Shown here: piece by piece, positions 6,887 through 14,900 of the stretch
Position numbering within the stretch: position 1 is the stretch's first letter
Layout of the letters: every line of letters starts with the position of its first letter
Assembly: GCA_051004675.1 (NCBI GenBank)
Contig: JBPCKC010000034.1
Span: forward strand, 1 to 28,040
Source: JBDTSW01 sp051004675
Lineage (GTDB): Bacteria > Actinomycetota > Thermoleophilia > Solirubrobacterales > 70-9
DNA: 28,040 nt
Direction of reading: 5' to 3'
The notes under the pieces: generated by a model
What the model was told of the DNA's origin: nothing
Seen by the model: only the letters and a program-made list of their open reading frames with translations
Databases searched by the model: none
Made by a program: the position numbers and the translations under genes

Positions 6887-9199
6887 ATGCGCATCGCCAT
6901 CGTCTCGCCATATTCCTGGACGTACCCGGGCGGTGTGAACCGCCACGTCGAGTCGCTCGCCGGGCAGCTGATCGCGCGGGGTCACGAGCTTCGCGTCCTC
7001 GCCCCGTGGGATCCGCCCGACCGCAAGTCGAAGGTCCTCCACCGCGCCCCCGCCGAGGTCCGCGCCCGTCCCGAGTACCTCGTGACGCTGGGGCGCACGG
7101 TCGGCTTCAACGCCAACGGCGCCGTCTCCAATCTCTCTCCGTTCCCGGAGGGCATCACGGCTCTGCGCAGCGAGCTGCGGGCATTCGCCCCGGACGTGGT
7201 CCACGTGCACTCCCCGGAGGCGCCCATCATCGGCTGGGACGCCTGCTCGTACGCGGGCGCGCCGGTCGTCGGAACCTTCCACTCCTACTCCACGCGCCCG
7301 TTTCCGAACCACCTCGCCAACCTCTTCGGCGCCCGCCGCAAGTTCAATCAGCTCACGGCCAGGATCGCCGTTTCGAAGGCGGCCGAGTGGACGGGACGCC
7401 GCTGGTACGGGGGCAGCTACCGGATCGTCCCCAACGGGGTCGACGTGGGCCCGGAGCCTGCGCCCGAGCGTCAGCCCGGAGACGAGCTCCGCGTGCTCTT
7501 CGTGGGCAGGGCGGAGGAGCGCAAGGGCCTGCCGGTGCTGCTCTCGGCCTTCGAGGCACTGACCGAGCACGTGCCGTCCCGGCTGGCGGTGGTGGGCGCC
7601 GAGCGCCACGAAATCGCCCGCTACCTGGACGACGACGAGGCGGCGGCACGCATCGACGTGCACGGGCGGGTGGGTCGCCGGGCGCTGATGGAGCAACTGG
7701 CCGAGGCCGACGTCCTCTGCGCTCCCTCGCTGGCGGGTGAGAGCTTCGGCATGGTGCTCACCGAGGCGTTCGCCGCCGGCACGCCCGTGCTCGCCTCCAA
7801 CATCGCCGGCTACGCCGACGTCGTGACCGACGGGGTGGACGGGGTGCTCGTCCCGCCGGCTGACGCCCAGCGGCTGGCAGAGGAGCTCCAGACCCTCTAC
7901 CACGAGCCCGCCCGTCGCGACGCCATGGCTCGGGCCGCGCGTGGGAGCGCCGAGCGATACGCCTGGCCGCGCGTGGCCGAGCAGGTCGAGTCGGTTTACG
8001 GGCAGGCGCTGGAGGGGCCCGAGCCCGCCACGCGGACGGAGGCCGCTGCTCGGCGGATCGGCTTCATGCCGGCGGGCGGGGGCAGACCGCGCCCGGCGGA
8101 GCGACTCGCGCGCCTCGATCCCGAGCCCCCGCAAGCGATCGGGCCCCAGCGCACGAAGCGGCGGATCGCGCTGGGCGTGGCCGGCTTCCTCGGCCTGGCC
8201 CTCACCGCGCTGGCGGCGAGCCGGATCGGATTGCACGACGTGATCCGCAACATCGTGCGCTCTGACTCCACCTGGGTGCTCGTCGCGGTGGCGCTGATGA
8301 GCGCCTCCCTGTTCATGCGCGCCGGCTCGTGGTTCGCATCGGTCCGCTCGGCGCTGCCCGCGCGCCCCGTACGCCGGCGCGACGTGACCTCCGCCACGAT
8401 GATCGGCGTCTTGATGTCGGCCACGCTGCCGGCGAGGGTGGGCGAGCCCGCGCGCGCGATGGTGCTCGCGCGTCGCGTCGGGCGGATGCGCGAGACCTTC
8501 CCCGTGCTGCTGGGAACGCTGGTCTCGCAGACCGTGATGAACATCGGAGCGCTTGTCCTGCTGGGCGCGATCATCGTCTGGGAGACAGACCTGTTCGCCG
8601 CCAGCTCCGAGCGCCTGTTCCTGTTCAGCCTGGCGCCTGTGCTCCTGCTGGTCGCCGTGATGCTCGCGCCCATGGTGGTGCGGCGGGGGGGCTCCGGACG
8701 CATCGCCCGTGTCGTCGACGCCATGCGCTCGGCGCTCGTCCAGGTGCGGACCGGCCTGCGCGTCTTCCGCGACCCGCGCCGCGCCCCCCTCGCGGTCAGC
8801 GCCCAGTTCACCGCATGGGCGCTCCAGCTGGCCGCTTGCTTCGTGCTCTTCGATGCGCTCGGGCTCGAGGTCCCAGCACAGCTCGGCGCCGCCGCCGCGG
8901 TGCTGTTCGCGGTGAACGTGACGGCCGTGGTCCCGGCGACGCCGTCCAACGTCGGCGTCTTCCAGCTCGCGACCATCAGCGTCCTGACCACGGGCTTCGG
9001 CGTCGGCGCCGCGGATGCGCTCGCCTACGGGATCGTCCTCCAGGCCGTGGAGATCGCGACAGCGGTCGCCCTCGGGCTGCCCGCCCTGGTGCGCGAGGGG
9101 GTCACCTGGTCGGACATGCGAATGCGAGCGCTCCAGGCCGCCCCGGTGCGCCTGTCGCCGCGCGGTACGGAGCGCGAGCGCACGACCGTCTCCGGCTAG
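6887..9199 (+). CDS. Fusion: GT4 glycosyltransferase (PimA-like) plus LPG-synthase/flippase-type membrane domain
   Basis: The product has 770 residues. Residues 1 to about 385 are a GT-B glycosyltransferase of family 4. It begins MRIAIVSPYSWTYPGGVNRHV, resembling phosphatidylinositol mannosyltransferases, and has the E-x7-E motif at E285/E293 within GESFGMVLTEAFAAGTPVLAS. After a Pro/Arg linker, residues about 422-745 form a lysylphosphatidylglycerol-synthase-type transmembrane region (UPF0104) with about eight helices and the PATPSNVGVFQLA motif. The two domains are usually separate proteins. A fused product suggests glycosylation of a lipid followed by its handling or flipping in the same polypeptide (inference). 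A GTG at 6839 would add 16 residues, but the ATG matches the family start. The stop TAG is the first three bases of a 170-bp palindrome. Confidence 0.88.
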   Translation: MRIAIVSPYSWTYPGGVNRHVESLAGQLIARGHELRVLAPWDPPDRKSKVLHRAPAEVRARPEYLVTLGRTVGFNANGAVSNLSPFPEGITALRSELRAFAPDVVHVHSPEAPIIGWDACSYAGAPVVGTFHSYSTRPFPNHLANLFGARRKFNQLTARIAVSKAAEWTGRRWYGGSYRIVPNGVDVGPEPAPERQPGDELRVLFVGRAEERKGLPVLLSAFEALTEHVPSRLAVVGAERHEIARYLDDDEAAARIDVHGRVGRRALMEQLAEADVLCAPSLAGESFGMVLTEAFAAGTPVLASNIAGYADVVTDGVDGVLVPPADAQRLAEELQTLYHEPARRDAMARAARGSAERYAWPRVAEQVESVYGQALEGPEPATRTEAAARRIGFMPAGGGRPRPAERLARLDPEPPQAIGPQRTKRRIALGVAGFLGLALTALAASRIGLHDVIRNIVRSDSTWVLVAVALMSASLFMRAGSWFASVRSALPARPVRRRDVTSATMIGVLMSATLPARVGEPARAMVLARRVGRMRETFPVLLGTLVSQTVMNIGALVLLGAIIVWETDLFAASSERLFLFSLAPVLLLVAVMLAPMVVRRGGSGRIARVVDAMRSALVQVRTGLRVFRDPRRAPLAVSAQFTAWALQLAACFVLFDALGLEVPAQLGAAAAVLFAVNVTAVVPATPSNVGVFQLATISVLTTGFGVGAADALAYGIVLQAVEIATAVALGLPALVREGVTWSDMRMRALQAAPVRLSPRGTERERTTVSG

Positions 9200-9366
9200 A
9201 TGAGCAATTCCACGACCCCGCGCACCTGGATGACGCGCCTGACGCTGCGCTGGATCGGCACCCGCGGGGCGAAGCACGCAGCGATGCTGCGCGCTTACCC
9301 CGCGTGCACCGCCCAGCTTGGTCAGCCGCGCCCCCAGGCACACGCGGCCGTGGAATCACCCATCTA
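9197..9366 (-). repeat. 170-bp imperfect palindrome, copy 1 (long-hairpin element)
   Basis: The ends are TAGATGAGCAATTCCACG and CGTGGAATCACCCATCTA, 15 of 18 complementary. Folded as minus-strand RNA, the first 33 positions pair with one G.G mismatch, because seven A.C/C.A oppositions on the plus strand become G.U. The stem continues through GCUGG/CCAGC, GCGGGG/CCCCGC and an 11-bp apical helix with loop AUC. The left TAG is the stop of the glycosyltransferase fusion. On the minus strand the right TAG is the stop of the PhaC-like gene. The second copy lies at 27317-27486 in the same orientation and is also 170 bp. A 55-codon ORF (9200-9367, plus) lies within but looks incidental. It may serve as a bidirectional terminator, structured RNA or small mobile palindrome; no U-tract is present. 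Confidence 0.8.
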
Positions 9367-10446
9367 ATCGTTCTCGAGCAGGAACTCGTCGAGCGCTCGC
9401 CACGTGGTGCGCTCCGCCGAGCGTCCGGTCAGCACCCCGAGGTGGCCGCCAGGCGCGGTCTCCAGGCGCACGTCGGGGGCGTTGGGGACCAGGTTGCCCA
9501 CGTGGTGGACGGCGGCGCGGGGGGCGAGGACGTCGGTGGTCCCCGCCACGGCCATCACCGGCGCGCGCACGTTGCGCAGGTCGATCGTCCTGTCGGCCAG
9601 CTCCAGACGACCCTCGGAGAGGTCGTTCACGCGGAAGAAGCGGTGGTAGAGCTGCCCGAAGGTGCGGCCGGGGTAGGCGATCATCGAGCCCATGAAGCTC
9701 TCGATCGCCTCGTCGTGAGCGAGGAACTCGGTGTCGTCCATGCGCGAGGCGAGGACCAGGGGCCGGGTGAGGTAGCGGTCGATCGAAGTGAGGCGGAAGC
9801 CGGCGCCCACCAGGCCTGCGGGCGCGCCTCCCAGCGCGCGGTAGAGCGCGGTGCCGAGCGTGCCGCCGGTGAGCTCGGCGAGCCGGCGAACGGGCGCCAT
9901 CAGCCGTACCTGGGCGAAGTCGAACGGGCTGGCGATCAGGCTGATCGAGGCGACGTCCGAGCGCCCGTCGGCCACCCCGAGCAGGCCCATGATCCCGCCC
10001 AGGCACCAGCCCACCATCTGCGTGCGGTCGGCGCCCGCGTCGTTCAGGGTCACGCCCGCCGCCTTCGGGATCACCGAGTTGACCCAGTGCTCCAGGCCCA
10101 GCTCGCGGTCCTCGAAGCCGATCCGGCCGTAGTCGACGAGGTAGGTGCGGTAGCCGAGCGACGTCAGGTGCTCGGCCATGCTGCACCCCCGCCGCAGGTC
10201 AAAGCACTGCGCCGGCGCAGCCAGCGGGGGGACGAGCAGGACGGGCGTGCGCTGCGTCGGCTCCATCCCCTCCGGCATCTCGTAGCGGCTCACCTTGCAC
10301 TGCGGCCCCTCGTAGATGACCTCCGACGGCCACGGCGTCAGGTCGGCGATCCCGCCGCGCAGGAACTTGCGGTAGGCGTTCTCGGCCGCCGCGGGGAAGC
10401 GGCCGGGCGCGAGGGGCCTGGGGATGGAGACGGGCAGGGTCGCCAT
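9364..10446 (-). CDS. PhaC-like alpha/beta-hydrolase (class III poly(3-hydroxyalkanoate) synthase-like)
   Basis: The product has 360 residues, the size of class III PHA synthase catalytic subunits. The nucleophile elbow reads GWCLGG with Cys near 148 in place of the usual serine, which is the hallmark of PHA synthases (lipase-like box G-x-C-x-G). The acid is in GTTDVLAP (Asp near 304) and the His in PGGHLGVL (near 334). N-terminal LLVPPLAAP and CFDLRRGCSMAEHL also fit the family. No PhaE or PhaR partner, phasin, phaA or phaB is nearby, so polymer synthesis is not assured; an acyltransferase role is possible. It is the last gene of a minus-strand group with a small membrane protein and an alpha/beta hydrolase. 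Its stop TAG lies in the right end of the 170-bp palindrome. Confidence 0.8.
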   Translation of the reverse strand: MATLPVSIPRPLAPGRFPAAAENAYRKFLRGGIADLTPWPSEVIYEGPQCKVSRYEMPEGMEPTQRTPVLLVPPLAAPAQCFDLRRGCSMAEHLTSLGYRTYLVDYGRIGFEDRELGLEHWVNSVIPKAAGVTLNDAGADRTQMVGWCLGGIMGLLGVADGRSDVASISLIASPFDFAQVRLMAPVRRLAELTGGTLGTALYRALGGAPAGLVGAGFRLTSIDRYLTRPLVLASRMDDTEFLAHDEAIESFMGSMIAYPGRTFGQLYHRFFRVNDLSEGRLELADRTIDLRNVRAPVMAVAGTTDVLAPRAAVHHVGNLVPNAPDVRLETAPGGHLGVLTGRSAERTTWRALDEFLLEND

Positions 10447-10480
10447 GAGGGGCGGAAAGCCTAGGGGGTGGGGACCCGCG

Positions 10481-10867
10481 TCAGGGCTCGGTTTGCTTGG
10501 AGCGGGGCTCTCTCAGCAGGGCGAGTCCGACGAGCGGGGTCGCGAGCTCGAGCCCCAGGAGCACCAGATAGACGTCGTCCGGGCGGCCCTCGACCGCCCA
10601 CGAGAGCGCCCTCGCGAGTCCGGCGCAAAACAGAACCCCAAACAGCCCGAGGACGAGCCCGCGCCGGCCCGCGGCACGCGCAGCGGCCCAGAGCGCGAGC
10701 AGCCCGTATCCCATCCAAACGACCGACAGGAAGCGGTACTCGCTGTCGACGTTGATGGTCCCGGCGCTCTCGCCCGACATCCCGCTGATCCCGGCCGCGG
10801 CTCCCCAGATCCCGGCGAGCACCGCAACGAGGCCGACGAGGCTGAGCAGAAGGCGAAGCGCGGTCAA
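10481..10867 (-). CDS. Small four-helix membrane protein, DUF4345-like
   Basis: From the TTG at 10867, 11 bases after the upstream stop, the product has 128 residues. There is a purine-rich AGGGCGG at ribosome-binding distance. A longer frame to 10942 would overlap the upstream hydrolase by 64 bases. Four hydrophobic helices are visible: LRLLLSLVGLVAVLAGIWGA, FLSVVWMGYGLLALWAA, GLVLGLFGVLFCAGLARALS and VYLVLLGLELATPLVGLALL. A short DSEYRFLSVVWMGYG stretch between helices 1 and 2 matches the look of DUF4345 proteins, whose function is unknown. It is sandwiched between the alpha/beta hydrolase and PhaC-like genes (35-base gap to the latter) and is probably co-transcribed with them. Confidence 0.7.
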   Translation of the reverse strand: MTALRLLLSLVGLVAVLAGIWGAAAGISGMSGESAGTINVDSEYRFLSVVWMGYGLLALWAAARAAGRRGLVLGLFGVLFCAGLARALSWAVEGRPDDVYLVLLGLELATPLVGLALLREPRSKQTEP

Positions 10868-10878
10868 GCGGCGCCGCC

Positions 10879-11757
10879 CTACGCAGCCTGCGCGGCGGCT
10901 GCCCGGAACTCCACGAGCACCTCCGCCATTCGATCCGGGCACTCGACCTGGGGGCAGTGCCCACAGTCTTCGATCAGCTCGATTGCCGAGCCCTCGACCT
11001 GCTCGAGGACGCGCTCCGAGCCGCGGGCGTAGACCATCCGGTCGCGCTCGCCCCAGACCAGCAGGACCGGGCAGGCGATGCGATCGAGGTTGAAGGGGTC
11101 GCGAAGCTCGGCCACCAGCCGGTGGCCGGTCCCGAGGATGCGCACCACATCGCGCTTCGAGCCGACGTGCCGCGTGAAGGAGGAGACGGCCGAGGGATCG
11201 ACGGCCCCGGGGTGTGCGAACGCCATCGTCCGGTACATCCGCCCGATCACCTCGCGCACGACCACCTCGGGCACCGGCAGCGGCGAGCGCATGAGCCAGC
11301 GCAGGGGCGCCTCGCCCTCGATGATCGAGATCCAGCGCGCCATGTCCAGGCCCGCGGGCGCCACCGGCACGATCCCGGCGAGCGGCAGGTCCGCGTCCTC
11401 GGCCGCGCGCAACGCGGCGGCGCCACCCATCGAGTTACCGGCCAAAAGGACGCTCCCGGTCGGAGAGCGCCGCGCCTCGCGGCGAACGGCCGCGGCGACG
11501 AACGCGTCGAGCTGCGGCAGGATGGGCGCCTCGCGGTGAAGGCGCGCGGCCTGCCCGAACCCTGGCAGGTCGAGCGCGGTGGCCCGGCGGCCGTGCTTCG
11601 CGAGGGCGGCCAGGGTCGGTCGCCAGCAGTCGGCCGAGTCCGAGAAGCCGTGAAGCAGCACCATGGCGGGGCCTTGGGCGCGGCCCGTTGGCTCGAGCTC
11701 GAGAGCCCGCGTCCGGTAGCCGGCCAGTTCGATGCGCTGCTCGCGGATGGTGGACAT
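10879..11757 (-). CDS. Alpha/beta-fold hydrolase (serine)
   Basis: The product has 292 residues. The canonical order is visible: oxyanion-hole motif LLHGFSDS near 34-41, nucleophile elbow GNSMGG with Ser109, acid in VWGERDRMV near 240, and His in EDCGHCPQVE near 266. A helical cap lies between (RWISIIEGEAPLRWLMRSPLPVPEVV). The substrate cannot be deduced; ester hydrolases, C-C bond hydrolases and haloperoxidase-like proteins all look like this. It heads a minus-strand group with the small membrane protein and the PhaC-like gene. The ATG at 11757 overlaps the -35 box of the divergent metH promoter, so the two transcription units may interfere with each other. Confidence 0.88.
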   Translation of the reverse strand: MSTIREQRIELAGYRTRALELEPTGRAQGPAMVLLHGFSDSADCWRPTLAALAKHGRRATALDLPGFGQAARLHREAPILPQLDAFVAAAVRREARRSPTGSVLLAGNSMGGAAALRAAEDADLPLAGIVPVAPAGLDMARWISIIEGEAPLRWLMRSPLPVPEVVVREVIGRMYRTMAFAHPGAVDPSAVSSFTRHVGSKRDVVRILGTGHRLVAELRDPFNLDRIACPVLLVWGERDRMVYARGSERVLEQVEGSAIELIEDCGHCPQVECPDRMAEVLVEFRAAAAQAA

Positions 11758-11779
11758 GCGAAGCCTGCCCGGCTATTCT
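11751..11779 (+). promoter_or_regulatory. Sigma70/SigA-type promoter driving the metH transcript
   Basis: TGGACA (11751-11756; five of six matches to TTGACA), a 17-base spacer, then TATTCT (11774-11779; fits TANNNT). The predicted start site is at or just before the GTG at 11788, so the first ORF would be leaderless. A second TANNNT (TACCAT, 11922-11927) lies 10 bases before the metH ATG without a convincing -35, and could give a leaderless metH transcript. Confidence 0.6.
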
Positions 11780-11787
11780 CACTCACC

Positions 11788-11886
11788 GTGAAGACGCTAC
11801 CCGCAGCGCACCCGTTCCGCGCCCGCCGAGAGGCCGTGATGCCCTCGGACATGCCGGGGCGGGCGCCCTCGGCCCCGACCGTCTAG
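11788..11886 (+). CDS. Possible 32-residue leader peptide upstream of metH
   Basis: A GTG-started ORF of 32 codons (VKTLPAAHPFRARREAV, then MPSDMPGR and SAPTV) lies between the predicted promoter and metH. The predicted transcription start falls on the GTG, so it would be read as a leaderless message, a mode common in Actinobacteria. It has two internal Met codons. Its stop codon lies in the loop of the first of two GC hairpins. I see no homologue and no ribosome-binding site. It may be a chance ORF in GC-rich DNA; listed because promoter, start and hairpin positions agree. Confidence 0.3.
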   Translation: MKTLPAAHPFRARREAVMPSDMPGRAPSAPTV

Positions 11887-11909
11887 GTCGGCGGCCGGCA
11901 CGGCGGCCG
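11875..11909 (+). promoter_or_regulatory. Tandem GC hairpins in the metH leader (possible attenuator)
   Basis: The first stem is CCGACC/GGTCGG (11875-11880 with 11886-11891, 5-base loop). The second is CGGCCG/CGGCCG (11892-11897 with 11904-11909, 6-base loop), followed by GTTTCTCTCC. The pyrimidine-rich tail makes the second a weak terminator candidate. I find no cobalamin (B12-box) or SAM riboswitch signature in the 180-base gap. Confidence 0.4.
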
Positions 11910-11937
11910 CGTTTCTCTCCCTACCATCTCAAGCCGC

Positions 11938-14900
11938 ATGGCTGAGCGCGATTTCCTAGCTGCGGTACGCGAGCGCGTCGTCGTCTTCGACGGCGGTATG
12001 GGCGCGACGCTGGAGCAGTTCGAACTGACCCAGGCCGACTACGGCGGCCTCGAGGGAAAGTGCCACGAGGCCCTGGTGCTGAACCGCCCGGACGTGATCG
12101 AGGGGGTGCACGCCTCGATGGTCGAGGCCGGGGCCGGGGTCGTCGAAACGGACACGTTCCAGGGCTCGCGCCTGAAGCTTGACGAGTGGGGGCTGGGCGA
12201 GCACACGCTCGAGATCAACCGCGGCGCGGCGCAGATCGCCCGCAAGGCGGTGGGCCCTGAGCGTTTCGTCGCCGGCTCGATCGGCCCCACCGGGTTCCTG
12301 CCGGCCAGCGACGACCCCACCCTGGGCGACATCAGCTTTCGGCGGCTGGTCGAGGTCTTCGCCGAGCAGGCGCGCGGCTTGGTCGAGGGCGGCGCCGACC
12401 TCATCATCATCGAGACGGCGCAGGACATCCTCGAGGTGAAGGCCGCCGTATTCGGGGCGCGGGAGGCGTTCGAGGATGCGGGCCGCACGCTCCCGATCCA
12501 GACCTCGGTCTCGCTGCTGCCACAGGGCGGGAAGATGCTGCTCGGCACCGACATCGCCGCGGTGCTGGCGACGCTTGCGGCCCTTCGGGTGGACGTGATC
12601 GGGCTGAACTGCTCCACGGGCCCGGAGGACATGCGCGATGCGATCCGGTTCCTGGGCGAGCACTCGCCGCTGCCCGTCCACTGCATCCCCAACGCCGGGC
12701 TGCCCCTGCAGGGCCCCGACGGCGAGACGATCTTCCCCGAGGGCCCCGAGCAGATCTCGGCGGTCCTCGGCGAGTTCGTGGAGCGCCACAACGTCGGCAT
12801 CGTGGGCGGCTGCTGCGGGACGACGCCCGAGCACATCAGGGCGATCGCCGAGCGCGTGGAGGGCCGGGTCCCGGGCGAGCGCCCGCAGGGGGCGCCCCCG
12901 CTCGTGAGCTCGATGATGACCGCCACGGACCTGGTGCAGGAGCCGCGCCCCACCCTGGTCGGCGAGCGCGTGAACTCGCAGGGCTCGCGCAGGGCGAAGG
13001 AGCTGCTGCTGGCCGACGACTACGACGGCCTGATCCAGGTCGCCGAGGACCAGGTGAACGGGGGCGCGCACGTCCTCGACGTGTGCGTGGCGCTCACCGA
13101 GCGCCAAGACGAGGACGTCCAGATGCGCGAGGTCGTCCAGCGCATCTCGCTCACCCAGCCGGCGCCGATCCAGATCGACTCGACCGAGCCCGAGGTGATC
13201 GAGGCCGCGCTGGAGGCGATCCCGGGCCGCGCGATCGTGAACTCCATCAACCTCGAGGCCGGGCGCGAGAAGGCCGACCGCGTGATCCCCCTGGCCGCTG
13301 CCCACGGGGCCGCGCTCATCGCCTTGACGATCGACGAGGTCGGAATGGCCAAGACGGCCGAGCGCAAGCTCGAGATCGCGAAGCGCATCACCGAGATCGC
13401 CTGCGACGAGCACGGCCTGCCGCGGGACGCGCTGATCTTCGACGCCCTCACCTTCACCCTCACGACCGGCGACGAGGAGTGGAGGCCGTCCGCCGTCGCC
13501 ACGATCGAGGGGATCAAGGCGATCAAGGAGGGCCTGCCCGGCGTGAAGACCTCGCTGGGCGTCTCCAACGTGTCGTTCGGCGTCGGCCAGCCCGCGCGGG
13601 CCGCCTTGAACTCGGTGTTCCTGCACCACTGCGTGGACGCCGGTCTCGACCTCGCGATGGTCAACCCGAATCACATCACGCCGTACGGAGAGATCCCCGA
13701 GAACGAGCGCGAGCTCGCCGACGACCTCGTCTTCAACCGCCGCGACGACGCGCTCGAGCGATTCATCGCCCACTTCGAGTCCAAGGGCGACGAGGAGGAA
13801 ACCGAGGCCGAGGACCCGACCGCGGAGATGGAGCCGGAGGAGGCTCTGCACTGGCACATCCTGCGCCGCAAGAGGGACGGGGTGGAGGACTGGATCGACC
13901 GCTCGGTCTCCAAGATCGGCGCCGTCCCGACCCTCAACCAGGTCCTGCTCCCGGCGATGAAGGAGGTCGGCGACAAGTTCGGCACGGGCGAGTTGATCCT
14001 GCCCTTCGTGCTCCAGTCGGCGGAGGTCATGAAGCGTGCGGTCGCCCGGCTCGAGAACTACCTCGACCGGATTGACGGCCACACGAAGGGCAAGGTCGTG
14101 ATCGCAACCGTGTTCGGCGACGTCCACGACATCGGCAAGTCGCTGGTGAACACGATCCTCACCAACAACGGCTACACGGTCGTGGACCTCGGCAAGCAGG
14201 TCCCGATCGACACGATCATCGACGCCGCTGTCGAGCACGAGGCCGACGCCATCGGGCTCTCGGCCCTGCTCGTCTCGACCTCGAAGCAGATGCCCGCGTG
14301 CATCCAGGAGCTGCATTCCCGCGGGCTCGAGTTCCCGGTGCTCATCGGCGGCGCCGCCATCAACCGCGACTTCGGCCGCCGCGTGCTCTACCCGAACGGC
14401 AAGGACTCCGACGAGGTTTACGGCCCGGGGGTCTTCTACTGCAAGGACGCCTTCGCCGGCCTCGACACGGTGGACGCGCTCGTCGACGACGAGGCGCGCG
14501 AGGCGCTGGTCGCGAAGGTCCGCAGCGAGGCCAAGGAGCTGCGCGAGAGGCCGGAGGCCGTCAACGACTCACCGCCGGTCACCGACGACTCGGCCCGGTC
14601 CGGCGCCGACTCGCAGGCGCCGGTCCCCGCGCCGCCCTTCTGGGGCACCCGCGACGTCGAGATCGACCTCGACGAGGTCTACCCCTACCTCGACCGGCAC
14701 GTGCTCTTCAAGCTCCACTGGGGCGGGCGGGGAAAGAAGGGCGAGGACTGGCGCCGGATCGTCGAGGGCCACGACGGGGAGGAGGGCTTCGCGCCCAAGC
14801 TCGAGCGGATGTGGCGCGAGCAGGACTACCTGCACCCGAAGGCGAGGATCGGCTACTTCCCATGCAACGCCGACGGGAACGAGCTTGTGATCTTCGACCC

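Noticed and set aside
6869..9343. 824-codon minus-strand frame opposite the glycosyltransferase fusion
   Set aside because: No recognisable motifs and an Arg/His/Gly-rich composition; the plus-strand product is clearly real.
11758..11937. Cobalamin or SAM riboswitch upstream of metH
   Set aside because: Searched by eye for a B12 box and S-box elements; none found, and the gap is short for a cobalamin riboswitch.
11956..14316. 786-codon open frame on the minus strand opposite metH
   Set aside because: Low-complexity Asp/Val/Leu/Arg-rich translation; metH on the other strand has every catalytic motif. Typical antisense shadow in GC-rich DNA.
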